From contig JAANBB010000144.1 of assembly GCA_014621425.1 (NCBI GenBank), positions 21,190-85,189 on the forward strand: DNA of 64,000 nt. Direction: 5' to 3'. Positions 20,701-32,351 of the stretch are shown here, one piece after another. Every line of letters begins with the position of its first letter. The stretch's first letter is position 1. This stretch comes from Cylindrodendrum hubeiense (Eukaryota > Ascomycota > Sordariomycetes > Hypocreales > Nectriaceae). The notes below the pieces were generated by a model that saw only the letters and a list, made by a program, of their open reading frames with translations, was not told where the DNA came from and ran no database searches. The position numbers were made by a program, and so were the translations under genes.

Positions 20701-23149
20701 CTAGAGGGTCGTGTCCTCATCGGCGGGTGCGTGCGGCGGAGGTGGTTGCTTCACGCCGAGGGACCGCAGTCGTTGTGAGAGGAGACCCTCGGCACCGCCG
20801 CTGGATGAACCGTTCGCAGGAAGGGCGAAGGCATTGCCACCGTAGCCGAGGTCGCCCTTATTGAGCTTCTCATACAGCGTCGGACCCCATGGCGCCGACG
20901 AGATGCCGGATGAGTCCTGTGTCGATGGCCGGCTGGCCTGTGAGGAGCTTGGGGAGCGAATGCCACTTCCAATTGCCGTTGCAGCGGTCATGTCACTGAC
21001 GTCACTGTCCAAACGATCACGCCCGGGGAGGCAAAATGGAACAGGGTCAATCGGGTGCGTATTGCCGCCGGCGAAGGCCGTGGAGGAGGAAGCACCAGCA
21101 TAGGTGTTCGTGGTGGGAAACACGCCGTCCATCATGTCGAACGCCTGGCTGGATGGTCCCAATGGGAATCCAGCGCTTCGCCTTCGCCAGGCCTTGTCGG
21201 CGGCAAGTATTGCACCTGGGCCCGTGGCGGGCGTTGACGGGTGCATAACGCGAATCGGTTTGTAAGGAGTGTAGCGCGGCTCAGGCCAAGTCGTCTCGTT
21301 GCGCAGCTTCTCCTTGCCGTCAGGGACGCGGTTGGCGAAGACGATGCGGATGCTTTTGTATAGGTAGAACCGGCCTTTGGCTGGCGAGCAGATGTGTAGG
21401 TGAACCAGATATCTAAGTATTGGACGGTCCATCGAGTCTAGCTCGGACGCCGCCGGGACGTTGTCGATGATAGGGCCGGCCGAGTAACTGCGCTGGCGGA
21501 TAAAAGTCTTGGTTCCAGGCTCCATTCCAGTTAAATCGTAGGGGACCAGGAAAAGCTTGACAGCTGTTTTATTAGGGTTCTTGATGATGATTTGTATCTG
21601 CCCCTTTTCGGGAATCCTGTAGCTTCCGCCAGGAGGGACCTTAGGGGCTCCGGATTTTCGCTTTGCCCTCGAATTTCGACGTAGCTCACGCTCGGGGCTT
21701 TGGCTGGGTGGCATCTGTACGTCATCCTCGACCGTCTTCCTGTCGGCATACCGAGACTGAGCCTTCCGTTTGATCCTCTGCTCGTCTTCTGGGTTGGGAA
21801 GCCCGTTCTCTAGGTCGATCTGACCGACGTAAGGACTAGGCCCATCATCTGAATTTGTTCGTCCGTGAGATGTGCTGCTGTAGCTGTAATACACAGCCGG
21901 GAACGACAGAGTGACATGGGCTGGGCACTTGAGGCTAGACTTGCACTTTCCCTTCCCCAACACGCCGATCTGGGCAACGAAATCAAGAGGTTTCGACGGT
22001 GTGGTAGACATGCGGCCGCGAAGGATACTCTCTTCATATGAGCCGACCATGGAGGCATGATGAAGCGGCGAGGAGTCGGAAACGAGGGACGATCGACGTG
22101 AGCGCAAAAAGGCAGGCGTCTGTGGTGAAGTACCTCCTTGTACGAAGCTCGGGATTGAAGTCAAGGACCTTCGAGGTTGGTGCGCTTGGTATGGAAATGT
22201 TGCTTCTCTTCGAAAGGAGGATATTCGTGGAGGAAGCGAGTACCGAGGGGAAGGGGAGGGAAATGGGGATGTTGTAGCTGAATTCATAGTATATCGCCTG
22301 GCGCCTAGCCGTCCGGACGAGAAATCAATGCCGTCCAGCGGCATGGAGAGATCAAGTTCCTCATAGCTCTCGGATTGAACTAGAGGGCTGGTCGGGGCCT
22401 GGTAGATAAAACTCGAAGCGAAAGATGACGACAGAGGCGAGGTGCCAGATGGAAAGCTCTCGGCGCTCTCAGACAGAGGGATCCTCCGGTCAAATTGGAA
22501 CGATGCGAAGGCCCTCGGGGGAGAAGTCGCGATCCACGGGTTCTCCGTTAGAGCTTGGTGGGTGTCGGCGAGCGCGAGGCTGACGGGCCTGACTGGGTTG
22601 TCTGTCACGGTTTCGTCCTCGGTGAAGTCTCCGCTGTGTAATGCCGACCTGGGTCGTTCGATGCTGAGGCCATCTCGCAGCCTCTCATCAATATCACCAT
22701 GCGCTTCGTTCTTCTCTGGAGTAATCTGGGCCGGTGGTAGGAGACTCGAAGATTCGGACGGGGTTTGGGGCCTCTTGGGGGCTGAGACGGAGTTGGTGTG
22801 CTGGAGAATGGACTCGAGCTGTAGAAGGGGCATCAGCAGGTGGGAACAAGGCACAGAACCAGACACTAAGAGGAACGGAACAGGATCTACGTACGTGACG
22901 GTTGGGAATCCATGTGGGAGACTGGGCGCGCTTCAGCCTTTCGATGAGAGCAACGCGGTCCGATATCGCCGGCCCATCATCAGACCCGGGACTCTGGGGA
23001 CGACTTGGGCTATCGGGAATGGGACCTTCGCAGAGCTCAGTGCGGATGCTCTCTTCGGAGAGACGCCGTCGGCTCGTAGGGGCGACATCAATGGGGGACG
23101 GGTCGACCAAAGAGTGGTGGTGGTCAAGGTCGTCCTGGAAGATGGGCAT
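20701..23149 (-). CDS. Atos-like (FAM214-type) conserved domain protein
   Basis: Exons 23149-22895 and 22818-20701, with a 76-bp intron (donor GTACGT, acceptor CTACAG) joining NRH to LESILQ; 790 aa. Two conserved blocks mark the Atos family: one around residues 339-395 (MVGSYEESILRGRM, then FVAQIGVLGKGKCKSSLKCP and HVTLSFPAVYY) and one around 478-605 (PPGGSYRIPEKGQIQIIIKN, LFLVPYDLTGMEPGTKTFIR, GRFYLYKSIRIVFANRVPDG). The remainder is Ser/Pro-rich and likely disordered. Drosophila Atos acts in a transcriptional programme and related proteins are nuclear; the fungal members are not well studied, so a nuclear role is inference. Family assignment is good, function unknown. Confidence 0.85.
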
Positions 23150-24167
23150 GATGACGTCGAAGGGAGCAGTAGTATTGGGTAGGAGCCACAGCGACGCTGT
23201 AGACCTGGGGGAGGGTCGTCATGAATGATAATAGCAGGTTGGTAGCAGAGCTTGAGCCTTAAGCCTGGAGCTACCCAAAGGTAAATCGGGCGAGAAGGGA
23301 GATTTCAAGGTGAGGTGGAGGTGGATATCATGCCATGCAGGTGGCTGCCAGGGCTCCCCGTGGGTCTTTGAGATGGGGATCTGGGATCGTGGGACGTCAT
23401 CCACGGATCTGATGACGATGGGCCACAGAGGAGTGCGTCTATCCAGGTGCCGGCTCCGTCGTGCCCCGGGGGCTGTTTGGTTGACAGGCAGACGGAGGGC
23501 AAAGGACAGAGGACGAAGGACGAGACGACTAAGGACTATGGAGGAGTAGACGAGAGTTGAGTGCAGACGTAAATGGCAGAATGCTGGCGACAGCGGCGGG
23601 CGGACATGGACTTGTTATGATACGACGTCGACGTCAAGGATAATGGGCCGCGGCGGGAGCAGCAGCGACAGCAGCGACAGCGGCACGAGCGGCGCCGATG
23701 GCGGTGAAAGTGAATCATCCCAAGGCCCTTGGACCTGCTCCGTAAAAAGGCCCAGCAGACCCGGACGACCCAGGGTCAAACGAAAGCCAACCTGCCTTGG
23801 GTAAAGTTGTCGGGCGGCGGGCGAGTGGAGAGTGGGTGGGAGTGGAGGAGAGTGGAGAGATCAAAGTGGAGAGACTTGTGACTGTGAGTTGCGAAGTTGG
23901 GCAGACGGGTGCAGCCAAAAAGCCAAAGGAGCCACTCACTCACCCTCCTCACCTTGCCACCAAGGCGACGGGCCCCGGAACAGGAAGCACCATCAGAATG
24001 CGGCCGGCCGTCGGTAAAGCGGTAAAGAGGAAGAGAAAAAATCGGCACAGTCACGGGGAGGTGCATAGTGGCATCGAGCATGCACTGCTGGGATCGGACA
24101 TGCATAGATGGCAACATAAGAGGGCAGCAGCAGGATGGGATCGACATTCACAACTCGCAGTTCACAC

Positions 24168-24240
24168 GTCCATACGGGCACACACGGGCACACACGCTCA
24201 CACACGCCCACGCACGCTCACACGACGCTCACACGACGCT
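24168..24240. repeat. CACACG/CGCTCA-rich minisatellite
   Basis: Imperfect tandem units such as CACACGGGCA, CACACGCTCA, CACGCACGCT and CACACGACGCT run for about 70 bp. Confidence 0.8.
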
Positions 24241-24458
24241 GGTCCCAACCCGTCGTCAACTGCAAACTGCAAACTGCACACCTGCACGCGCATCGTTAGG
24301 CGGGTCTTTTAGGGCGGGTAGCGGCCCTGCATGGTCTTCCCCGTCCACCAAGACTAGGCAGTTCTGGGTGGCCTTCATCCTTTGTTGGTCGACGTTTTCG
24401 GAGGGCTGCTTACAGTGCAGTGAGCACTGCCGTAGGCAAGCCACTCAGCGGGTTTGGT

Positions 24459-24484
24459 TCAGCAGGCTCAGCAGGCTCAGCAGT
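24459..24484. repeat. 9-bp tandem repeat, about 2.5 copies
   Basis: The unit CAGCAGGCT(C) recurs in tandem: two full copies and a partial third. Confidence 0.8.
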
Positions 24485-25201
24485 CTTATTACAGAGGGTG
24501 ACCAAGCACAGAGGGCGTCAGCTAATACAGGGCTCGCACCTGTGAATTGCGGCCCTGTTCCCCGTACCGTCGCCGGTTGTGTGTGTCCCTCCCTCCCTCA
24601 TGGTGGCAGTGGGCTGAGTGTACAGCCCAGGCGCTGGTGTGACGATGGTTGATGGCGGATCAATTGCCAATCCTCCATGGATTAGAAATGCGCCCTTGTC
24701 ACGCCTCACAGTCCACCTGGCCGCCTGCTTCTCACTCCTGCTTGCAGCTTGCTGTGCTTGTGGCATGTGTTCGTTCGCTGGTGCTTCATACACACACCGT
24801 CCTCTCGGGATAGGTATGCGTTTCTTCGAGTCAGCGTGACCTGGCAGTGCGTCGCCAAATCCGTCGTCAGGCCACCAACAGGCTTCGCCGGGTTTGTACT
24901 CCTGCGTTATGCCTTCAGACCAACTCCGTCCAGCTCCGGTATTCGCTAGCTCTTGGCTCACCTAAACCGTACCGCTTTTTATTTGTGCTTCCGAGTTTCG
25001 CCTTTGGCCCAACGTGAGTAGCTGTGTACGTACAGTCAGGGTGGCTCCACATCAGACACACACCTTGACGCCGAGACACACGCCCCTCCGGCCCCACTAC
25101 CACACCGCACCCTCACCGAGTTAGCGTCTCTGATCAATTCTCATTGACGACACTCAACCCAGACGCATCTCTCAGGTGAATACTCATCGCATCTGTCAGC
25201 C

Positions 25202-25902
25202 ATGGCCCCAAAACGTCCCGTCGAGACCGCCGAATCCGCGCCCGAGGCGAAGAAGGCCAAGCATGGTTTCCGAGTCGGCCCCGAGAATTTGCCAGACGGT
25301 CCCTGGCGCCGAAAAGGTTCGTCGCTTTTCTCGCTTTCAGAGTTTTTCATCAACCAATTCCGGATATGTACAATAAGAGCTGACACTCCGCCATCGCAGT
25401 CACAAAAATCAAGAAGGATTTGATCCACAAGGCCAAGGTCAAGAAGGCCTACGCCAAGATCAAGGCTCGTGAACAGCAGCCTGGCCCAGATGTCAAGTCA
25501 GGCGGTGACGATGAGGCTCAGGAGGAAAAGAAGCAAGCCGATAAGGTTGAGGAGAAAATCCACCCTGCCCGACAGCTCATGCTAGCCGACGAGGAGAAGG
25601 CGGAAGAAAACTCCGGCTCCAGAGAAGATGCCGAGCGCCACGGCGACGGGCACCGACGCCGGACGCGGCGTCCGGGCTATTATGACAAGCAGCTGCAGCA
25701 GGCTGAGGAGCAACGGAATGAGGCCGAGGAGCGGGCCAAGGAGTTTCAGAGGCGGGGAGAGGAGCGTGAGCGCAAGATGGCGGATCGGGACCGCTTCAAG
25801 AGGGCCATGGCCAAGACGCGGGACCGTGATGGAAAGAAGAAGCTTGGCAGGGAGAGTGCCCTTTTGCTTGACAAGGTCAAGAGGATGATTTCCGAGAGCT
25901 GA
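25202..25902 (+). CDS. FYV7: rRNA-processing protein Fyv7
   Basis: Exons 25202-25316 and 25400-25902, separated by an 83-bp intron (donor GTTCGT, acceptor TCGCAG); 205 aa. The joined sequence reads WRRKVTKIKKDLIHKAKVKK, the conserved core of the Fyv7 family, followed by a Lys/Glu-rich coiled region (about 100-170) and a basic C terminus (KKKLGRESALLLDKVKRMI). Yeast Fyv7 is a nucleolar factor needed for 18S rRNA maturation and 40S subunit assembly. Yeast Fyv7 is shorter (about 150 aa), so the acidic middle segment here is an expansion. Start in good context (CAGCCATGG). A candidate polyadenylation hexamer follows 35 bp after the stop. Confidence 0.9.
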
Positions 25903-25936
25903 GGGAGTACGGCTTGGAAGAGGACTGAAGATGCTA

Positions 25937-25942
25937 AATAAA
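25937..25942 (+). terminator. AATAAA polyadenylation signal after FYV7
   Basis: A canonical AATAAA lies about 35 bp beyond the stop codon. Confidence 0.5.
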
Positions 25943-28430
25943 GTGTTGAACTATTCGCAGTCTCGAGCGAGGAGCTTGAGTCACTGTTGTACTTACACTA
26001 GACAGATAGACTTCTGGCACTGCGATGTTTCTAGCTCGCCTATAAGGCGGAGATGGTTGGGTGCTCGGATTCCTGTTTTGAGAATGATACCATCTAATGA
26101 CGAATCTCAGTTTTCCATCCCAAAGTGAGGATTCGATTTATATGCTACTAAGGCTGAGCTCCAGGCCCGTATTGCTTGACGCAAGATAGTGATCACATGC
26201 CGGGTTGTGTTCTCATCTCGGACGTCGATTTGCTCTACAATCTGACTCCCTCTTTGTCAGTCTGGGTACACACTGTCAACCTGCAACAAGTCCCTGGATA
26301 TGGTCTCGGCAGGCGTGAGACTCACGGTGCTCCTACCTCGAGACCGAGATCTTGGCATTTCACGGACGTCGTCCGGTCGTCATGGGTCATCGATCAACAT
26401 ATATCCATTTGCCATGGTTCAATTGGGCGAGGTCTCAACAACACATCAGCCAAATGGCACAGGTGCATGTTTCAGATCTAGATGACCGATCAAATATTTA
26501 CGTGACCACGTGGGTGCGGTGTATAGGAAGGATTGGGGAGATAGGATCGTTGTGCAGCAACAAACAAACCCAGATCAGGCTTGTTGCATGAGTTGGAGAC
26601 GATATTAAGGCCACCAACGTGAAAACAGAGCTTATATTATCTGGGGTGGCCCTGTGTTGGTTGCCCTTAGTCTCCTTGGAGTGAGACATTGCCATGCTAT
26701 GCCGGGCGATATGTCCTTGATGGCGGTTTCTATGCAAGGGCTCCATCATACCAGAACATGATGCATCACACACCGCATGGCTCATAAGCCTCCGCCCGAC
26801 AGGGCGACTCCATGCCAGCATGGGAATGGGCACGGTGATTCGGTCTGCGTTGACGATGCTATCCCATACGCCTTGTTGTATGGCAAGACGGATATCCGGC
26901 TCTGACAACGCCCAGTTCCGCCTGATAGGCAAGGATCGAAAAAGGGAGAAGCCCTGATCGACATTTGACAGGTGCCCTTTGGTCCCGGAGGTTTTCCCCA
27001 ATGTTCCCAATGCAGGAGGTGGGTCAATGAGGCGTCAGGGAGAAGAGTACTGGACCCGGACGTGCCGAGCACTAGCTAGGGGACGAGGGGGGAATCAGCC
27101 TCATGGTTCTGGTTCGAGGGTGCCGCCGTGAATATGATACTTAATTGAGACTGGTCTGGACATGGATCAGAAGAGGAATCAGCCTTGAGGTGACGAGGGT
27201 TCGCGACGAGGGTTGTCGGCATAGGCCACTGGGTATATGCCCAGTCGCAAGGGATAGCAGCAGCTTCTGGAGCGGCGGCCGAAGCGATCGTGGCCTGTGC
27301 CTGGCAGCGCTCCATGCGTAGTATGTGTTTCAATGTCGCAGTGGATCATCATACGGTGTCTCTTATTGCATGTGCCTAAAGTCGATCGGGATGTCCCCAT
27401 GTCGCATGGGAGTTGGCATCTACGCAGTCCTCCCCGCCGGATGACATGTGCCCGCGGCTATATGAGTATACCTGCGACGTCTGGGCGGAGGAGAACTGGC
27501 CAGCGGTCCACATTACGTGATATAAAATTTCAACGCATGAGACGAGGGCTGATTTTGGGGAGGCTCATGGCGGTCAACCGAATAGCACTATAGCACGGCA
27601 GTTGATTGTCCGTGACCCACCAGGAAGGCGAACAGTTTGAAACACGACTGGGAGTGAGCGATCACCAAGGGTAGGAAGGATGTGTGCGTGAGTGAGATGG
27701 AGGGAGGGTCGCCTATGCACTCCCATTACGACGTACCAGCGTAGCAGCCGGCTACGCCTTGCGGAGACGTCCCTGGGTTTGGGTAGTATCTTGCATCCAT
27801 AGGGCATGTCAGCGGGCAAAGTGACAGCCAGCGACAAGAACCATGCCCGGGCATCGGCGTCCTTGTCCAGAAGGGGAGGTGGAAATGGGGAGATGGGGAT
27901 GAGGAATAAATTGGCTCCAAGGGAAATGTCTGGGCGCCAGAGGAGGATGACATCTTGAAACAAAGCGAGGAGGAGAATGGGGTTTGGTGGGTTGATTTTG
28001 CCCCTTGCTGGACAAATGTGGTTGGAGCATGCTGGGCCCCTCCGAATGCCTGCCGGAGGCCGGAGAGTCGGGCTCGGATGGTGATGGTACTGTGGATAGT
28101 CATGTACATGGTCGTAACAGCTACGGAAGTGAGAATGACTGGATCCGGGGAAGCCAATATATCTGCTTGATTCCAGGGACGAGGTTCAGGAGAATCAAGT
28201 CGCAGGTAGTCCTGCGCACCACCCGGGCGTTTGTACGACGACGTTGGTTAGCATTAAATTGTTGCCCATATCCCTGCGACCCAATGTCAAGGAACCGTGT
28301 TGTAAGCAGTCATCAATTGCGACTATGCCGTTTCGGGTTTGCTGAGCTGCATCGCGTGCCAGGGGTTTGTCCAAGCGGGAGAAACGTGGTTTCATGATGT
28401 CGAGTAACGCCACCCTAGGGACTCTCACTA

Positions 28431-28475
28431 CCTAGGTACCTACCTACCTACGTAGGTACCTACAAGGTACGTAGT
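28431..28475. repeat. Cluster of GTAC-type palindromes
   Basis: Overlapping CCTAGGTACC, TACCTACCTACGTAGG and GTAGGTACCTAC (28452-28463, a perfect 12-bp palindrome), then AAGGTACGTAGTA. The density of such words is unlike the surrounding sequence. Confidence 0.75.
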
Positions 28476-29650
28476 AGGGCGCAGTACGTACGCCAACAGG
28501 GCTAGGACCAAAATAACTCCCATGTTCGCCGCCTCCCACGGCATTATCCAGGCCAGCAGGGCACCGCGCCTCATACCCGCCGAAGCGGCCAGATGCTGCG
28601 TGCCTATAACCTAGTCAGGTACGGAGTACACAGACAACTTCAGAAGGGAAAAGGTTAAAGGCATGGAAGGGGGAGGCAGCTAGGGCAAGGACAGGGATAA
28701 GGGCGATAGCAGGGGACAGGGAGACCCTTTGATTCAAATCGTGAACTGGCAATGAATATGACCCCCTTCTCCTCTTCTGTTTCGCTTCTTGGGTTTCAGT
28801 ACTCCGCGAGGGTGAGGAAACACTTTAGCTGAAACAGCGGAACAGAGATGGATGTGCGCTCAATGCTTAGATTTCAAGGGTTGCGAGGCTGTGGCACAGG
28901 CAAGACAAAGGGACGGCCGACAGGACAGGACCGGCCCAGATCCCAGGTGCAGTGCAGCAGCCCGCCGGCCGAGATGCAGCGGCCTGCAAAAAGCAAAACC
29001 CGCATCGGGCTGTAGTGAGGAACGTGGGCAAACGGGGAGAGAGGTCAAGAGAGAGCCATTCACGACTGGCCACGCAAGGGCGAGGACTGGGAGAATACGA
29101 ACACGTTTGCTGTGATGACGAGATTCCAAAGCTGAAAGTGGCTCAGTATTATCAAAGGATGCAAAAAGTTCAGCTGAGTGGCAAGTAGTGATAGCCGAGG
29201 CGATGCTGGACGAGGGTAGCAGAGCCAAGAGACCAAGGGCAGAGCCGTTAATATTAGCGCATTTGCTGTGAGCCTATGGCATTTCAATGTTCGACGAAGG
29301 TGGTTGGCCGGCTGATGAATGTTTCCTACCTTACCTATCTGATCACATCCATCATCTTACCATACGGGACTGGATTAGCACGTAGTAGTACGAAGTCCCT
29401 GACAGGACCTTCTAATCGCGATGTCGCCGGCCCCTTTCCCACGCAGAAGCTGATCACCTCCACTATCCCCCTCCTCGTGCCTTTCGCCTGGATCTGTTGA
29501 GAGGGTCAGTCGGTCTGCAAACTTGCAGGTGGAGGGCATTGCATGGCTGTGGAGCAGCACGCTAGGGCCAGGCTAGGGCGATGAGGACAACGTCTACGCA
29601 CGACGACGCGACGACATCTGGCCAGGCTCCCGTGAGATATTACACAGCAT

Positions 29651-29674
29651 GGCAGGGCAGGGCAGGGCAGGGCA
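29651..29674. repeat. 5-bp tandem repeat GGCAG
   Basis: Five near-perfect units of GGCAG in tandem. Confidence 0.9.
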
Positions 29675-30522
29675 GCAAGTACTCAGCAGGTAGGAGGCCA
29701 CAGGTACTCAGCAAGCCGGGTTTACGGAGTAGGTAATACTGCTGCAATTAACTTACTGTACTAAGCATAGGGCGGTGCCAGTGTGGATGAGAAATCGAGT
29801 CAATCCACATCCACCAACTCAAGCATTGGCATCAGACCAACGCAACCAATGTCAGCAATGTGCCAGCCACGCCATGCCTTTCCTCCGCATCCAGCCACAG
29901 CCAGGTTGATGTCTTGCCCTTGGTGTCTCGGCAGCCCTCCCTGAAGAATCAGCGGCTTTCCCATCACCTAGGCATCGGATTGAGGCTGCGACCAAGCTCT
30001 AATTAACCGTCGTTGAAAGGACACGAGCATCCATACCTCCTGTGAACCCGGCAATGCCCACTGCGGCCGCCTCAAGCGCGCCGCCTGGCTCGTCCCTCTT
30101 TGAACGCCAAAATTGCTCGAGCACCCACTCCCCCTTGGCCCTCCAGCACGGCACCAAGCGGCGCCTGCAGGTGGGCGGGTTTAGCCTCGCAACCGGTTGA
30201 CGATAGGGGGCCTTGGGGCGTTCTTCTGGTGGTTGTGGCGGACCGCCGCCAGACAATGAGCGACGTTTGTCAGAAATTGGCTTAATTAGGATTGATGCCA
30301 TGTCGCAGTTTGGGGCCGGGAGATCAACATGGCATGGGGTGGAGGGAGAGCACATTGCTTTATCCCTAGTGTAGATCTAGGAAGAAGAAAGAAGGGAACG
30401 AACAGCGAACGCAGGGTCTCGAATGGCCGTTGTCGACTTTCCCATGCCATGAATGTCTCCAGGCCTCCGCCGTGTCATCGAGACGGGAGCCATCACGGAC
30501 GTCAAGCAGTGGCAGCACATCC

Positions 30523-30558
30523 GCGGGCACGTTCGCGGGCACGTTCGCGGGCACGTCC
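30523..30558. repeat. 12-bp tandem repeat, three copies
   Basis: The unit GCGGGCACGTTC is present twice exactly and a third time with one change (GCGGGCACGTCC). Confidence 0.95.
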
Positions 30559-31559
30559 ACTGGCCTGCTCACCACCAGGCCCCGTCCCAATGTCCACCAT
30601 CACAGACAGATCACTTCCTTCACAGGAACGACGCACTGGAGTTACAGGAGGTGCCCTAGCAAGCTCCAAGACCGGCCCAAGACCCAGTGGCGGGTCCCAC
30701 TGTTGGTGCTTCCCCCAGAGCACCAGGAGAAGCGGCTCCACCGCGACTGGCCAAGAGTGTGTTTGAGGGTCCCCCCTCTGCGGGCGGCGCTGCACCATGC
30801 GCGCTAGGAGGCCCAGGTACGAGCTATCAGCTCCGGCTCGGGGTACTTCTCAGAACTCACTGGCAGGTACATGTGCGTCCACCAAGGCCGCACAGCGTAA
30901 GGTACGGATCCAACCAACCCCTGTGCGGTACTTGCTCGAGCCACTTTGCGCCGCCCGTAACCCTGCAATTGCCCTCGCCCGCCACGGGCCACGAGGCCAG
31001 GCATACGTGGGGATGGTAATTAGCATTCCAGTCGAGGGAGCCCGCGAGCCGTGAACTCCATGGCCGGCGTTGGTGCTGGCCCCTGGGGCTGCAGACGAAG
31101 CGAGGCGCCCAAGGGAAGAAGGAAGAAGGAAGGTCGACGATGGAAGAAGGAGAAGAAAAAGAAAAAAAAGGAGCATCGCGTCTTGGGCGTCGGTAGGGGC
31201 GTGTCTTTTTTTAGTGAGTGATCCAGGTCTTGGTTCCCCCATCCACCATCCACATCGCCTATCCGTCTCCGTCCATCCATCCCAGCCCTCTCTGCAACGC
31301 ACGCAGCAGCCCTGCCAGCCAGCTCCAGCAGCGCCCCCTCGCTCCCTCCCTCAGCAGGTACCTCGCCGCTGGACGCCTGGAGCTTGCTAGGGGAGTAATG
31401 AGTAAGTTTGTTAGTGGAGGTTTCCAATTAGTACAGTACCTGGGTCGTGTAAGGCAGTTAGTTAGTACGATGCACTCGACGAAGCTACCCGGACTTGGGT
31501 ACCTCGATCCAATCCCTTCCACTGTGCTCCAGCGCTCCAGGCTGGTGGGTGGCCGGTTG

Positions 31560-31990
31560 TCCCCCTCACCCCCTAACTAATCCCTAATCCCATCCCCCAT
31601 GCCACATCCCATCCTTCAACCCTGTTGCTGTTCGTCCCGTCCCATCCCCATCCACGTCTCCGTTTCCGTTTCCATTCCTCTCTCTGACACTCGCCCGTCC
31701 TGTCCTCTCAGACAGACACACTCTCACTGCCTCCGTTGTCTGGCCCTGGGACCTGCGAGGTCGACTCCATCCATCCATCTTCCATCCTTAACCTCCACCA
31801 CCCACCCACCCTCCACCTCCACTTCCACCGCCACACACGCCGCCTCCTCCTCCCATCGACAACTTCTCCAGCGCATCGCACATCGCACATCGCTCCTCTC
31901 GCTCGCTCGCCCTGTGCCGACCCTCGCACCCCTCCTTGCAACACAGCGCCCCCCCGGCCGTGTTCCACAGACCAACAGTCCTGGACCCTC
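31560..31990 (+). promoter_or_regulatory. CT-rich promoter/leader tract of the LIM-RhoGAP gene
   Basis: A strongly pyrimidine-rich plus strand (runs of CCCATCC, CCACC, CTCC) precedes the ATG at 32352 by roughly 0.4-0.8 kb. Such CT tracts mark many fungal promoters near transcription starts. No TATA box is evident. Confidence 0.4.
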
Positions 31991-32351
31991 GTCCTCATCA
32001 AACCCTCCGCCCACAACACTTGCCCGTCGCAGCATCCCGAGACCCTCGGCTGCCAAACCTCCGACAAGTGCTTCCCCCACGCCGTCTCCGTCGACCGTTG
32101 CCTCTCGTCGTCTTCCTCGCGCGCCGAGCCCTCGGGGCCAACATCCGCCGACCTCGATTCGATCTCCTTGCCGCTTTCTTTGGCCTCGTCTATGATTGTA
32201 GCTCCATAGCTACCTCCACCCGCCTGCTTCCCTGGGCTGTGGCACCTTTCTTCATGACCGCCGCCGCCGCCGCGACCGCCACCCCTCGCTCACTCGACTC
32301 GACTCCCTGAGGATTCGTTTCCTCATTTTTGCCACATAACATTCGCCCACC

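Larger units (their letters stand above)
23150..25201. other. Divergent promoter spacer with repeats
   Basis: Promoter region between the Atos-like gene (minus) and the FYV7 gene (plus). Holds a CAG/CGACAG-type repeat near 23656-23690, a CACACG-rich minisatellite at 24168-24240 and a 9-bp repeat near 24461-24484. Long overlapping frames at 23797-24652 are repeat-derived and not credible genes. Confidence 0.5.
25903..32351. other. 6.4-kb gene-poor spacer
   Basis: The longest spacer in the window. The first bases are the 3' flank of FYV7 and the last kilobase is the promoter and leader of the LIM-RhoGAP gene. In between are GTAC palindromes (28431-28475), TACGGAGTA motifs (near 28619 and 29722), a GGCAG repeat (29651) and a 12-bp repeat (30523). 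Open frames here, up to about 170 codons, overlap on opposite strands and show no domain. I cannot exclude a noncoding transcript. Confidence 0.45.

Noticed and set aside
23797..24652. Overlapping frames of 171 and 194 codons
   Set aside because: They arise from CACACG-type repeats and overlap in different frames with no domain.
31599..32195. 198-codon frame before the LIM-RhoGAP gene
   Set aside because: Composed of CT-rich promoter/leader sequence; low-complexity Pro/Ser product.
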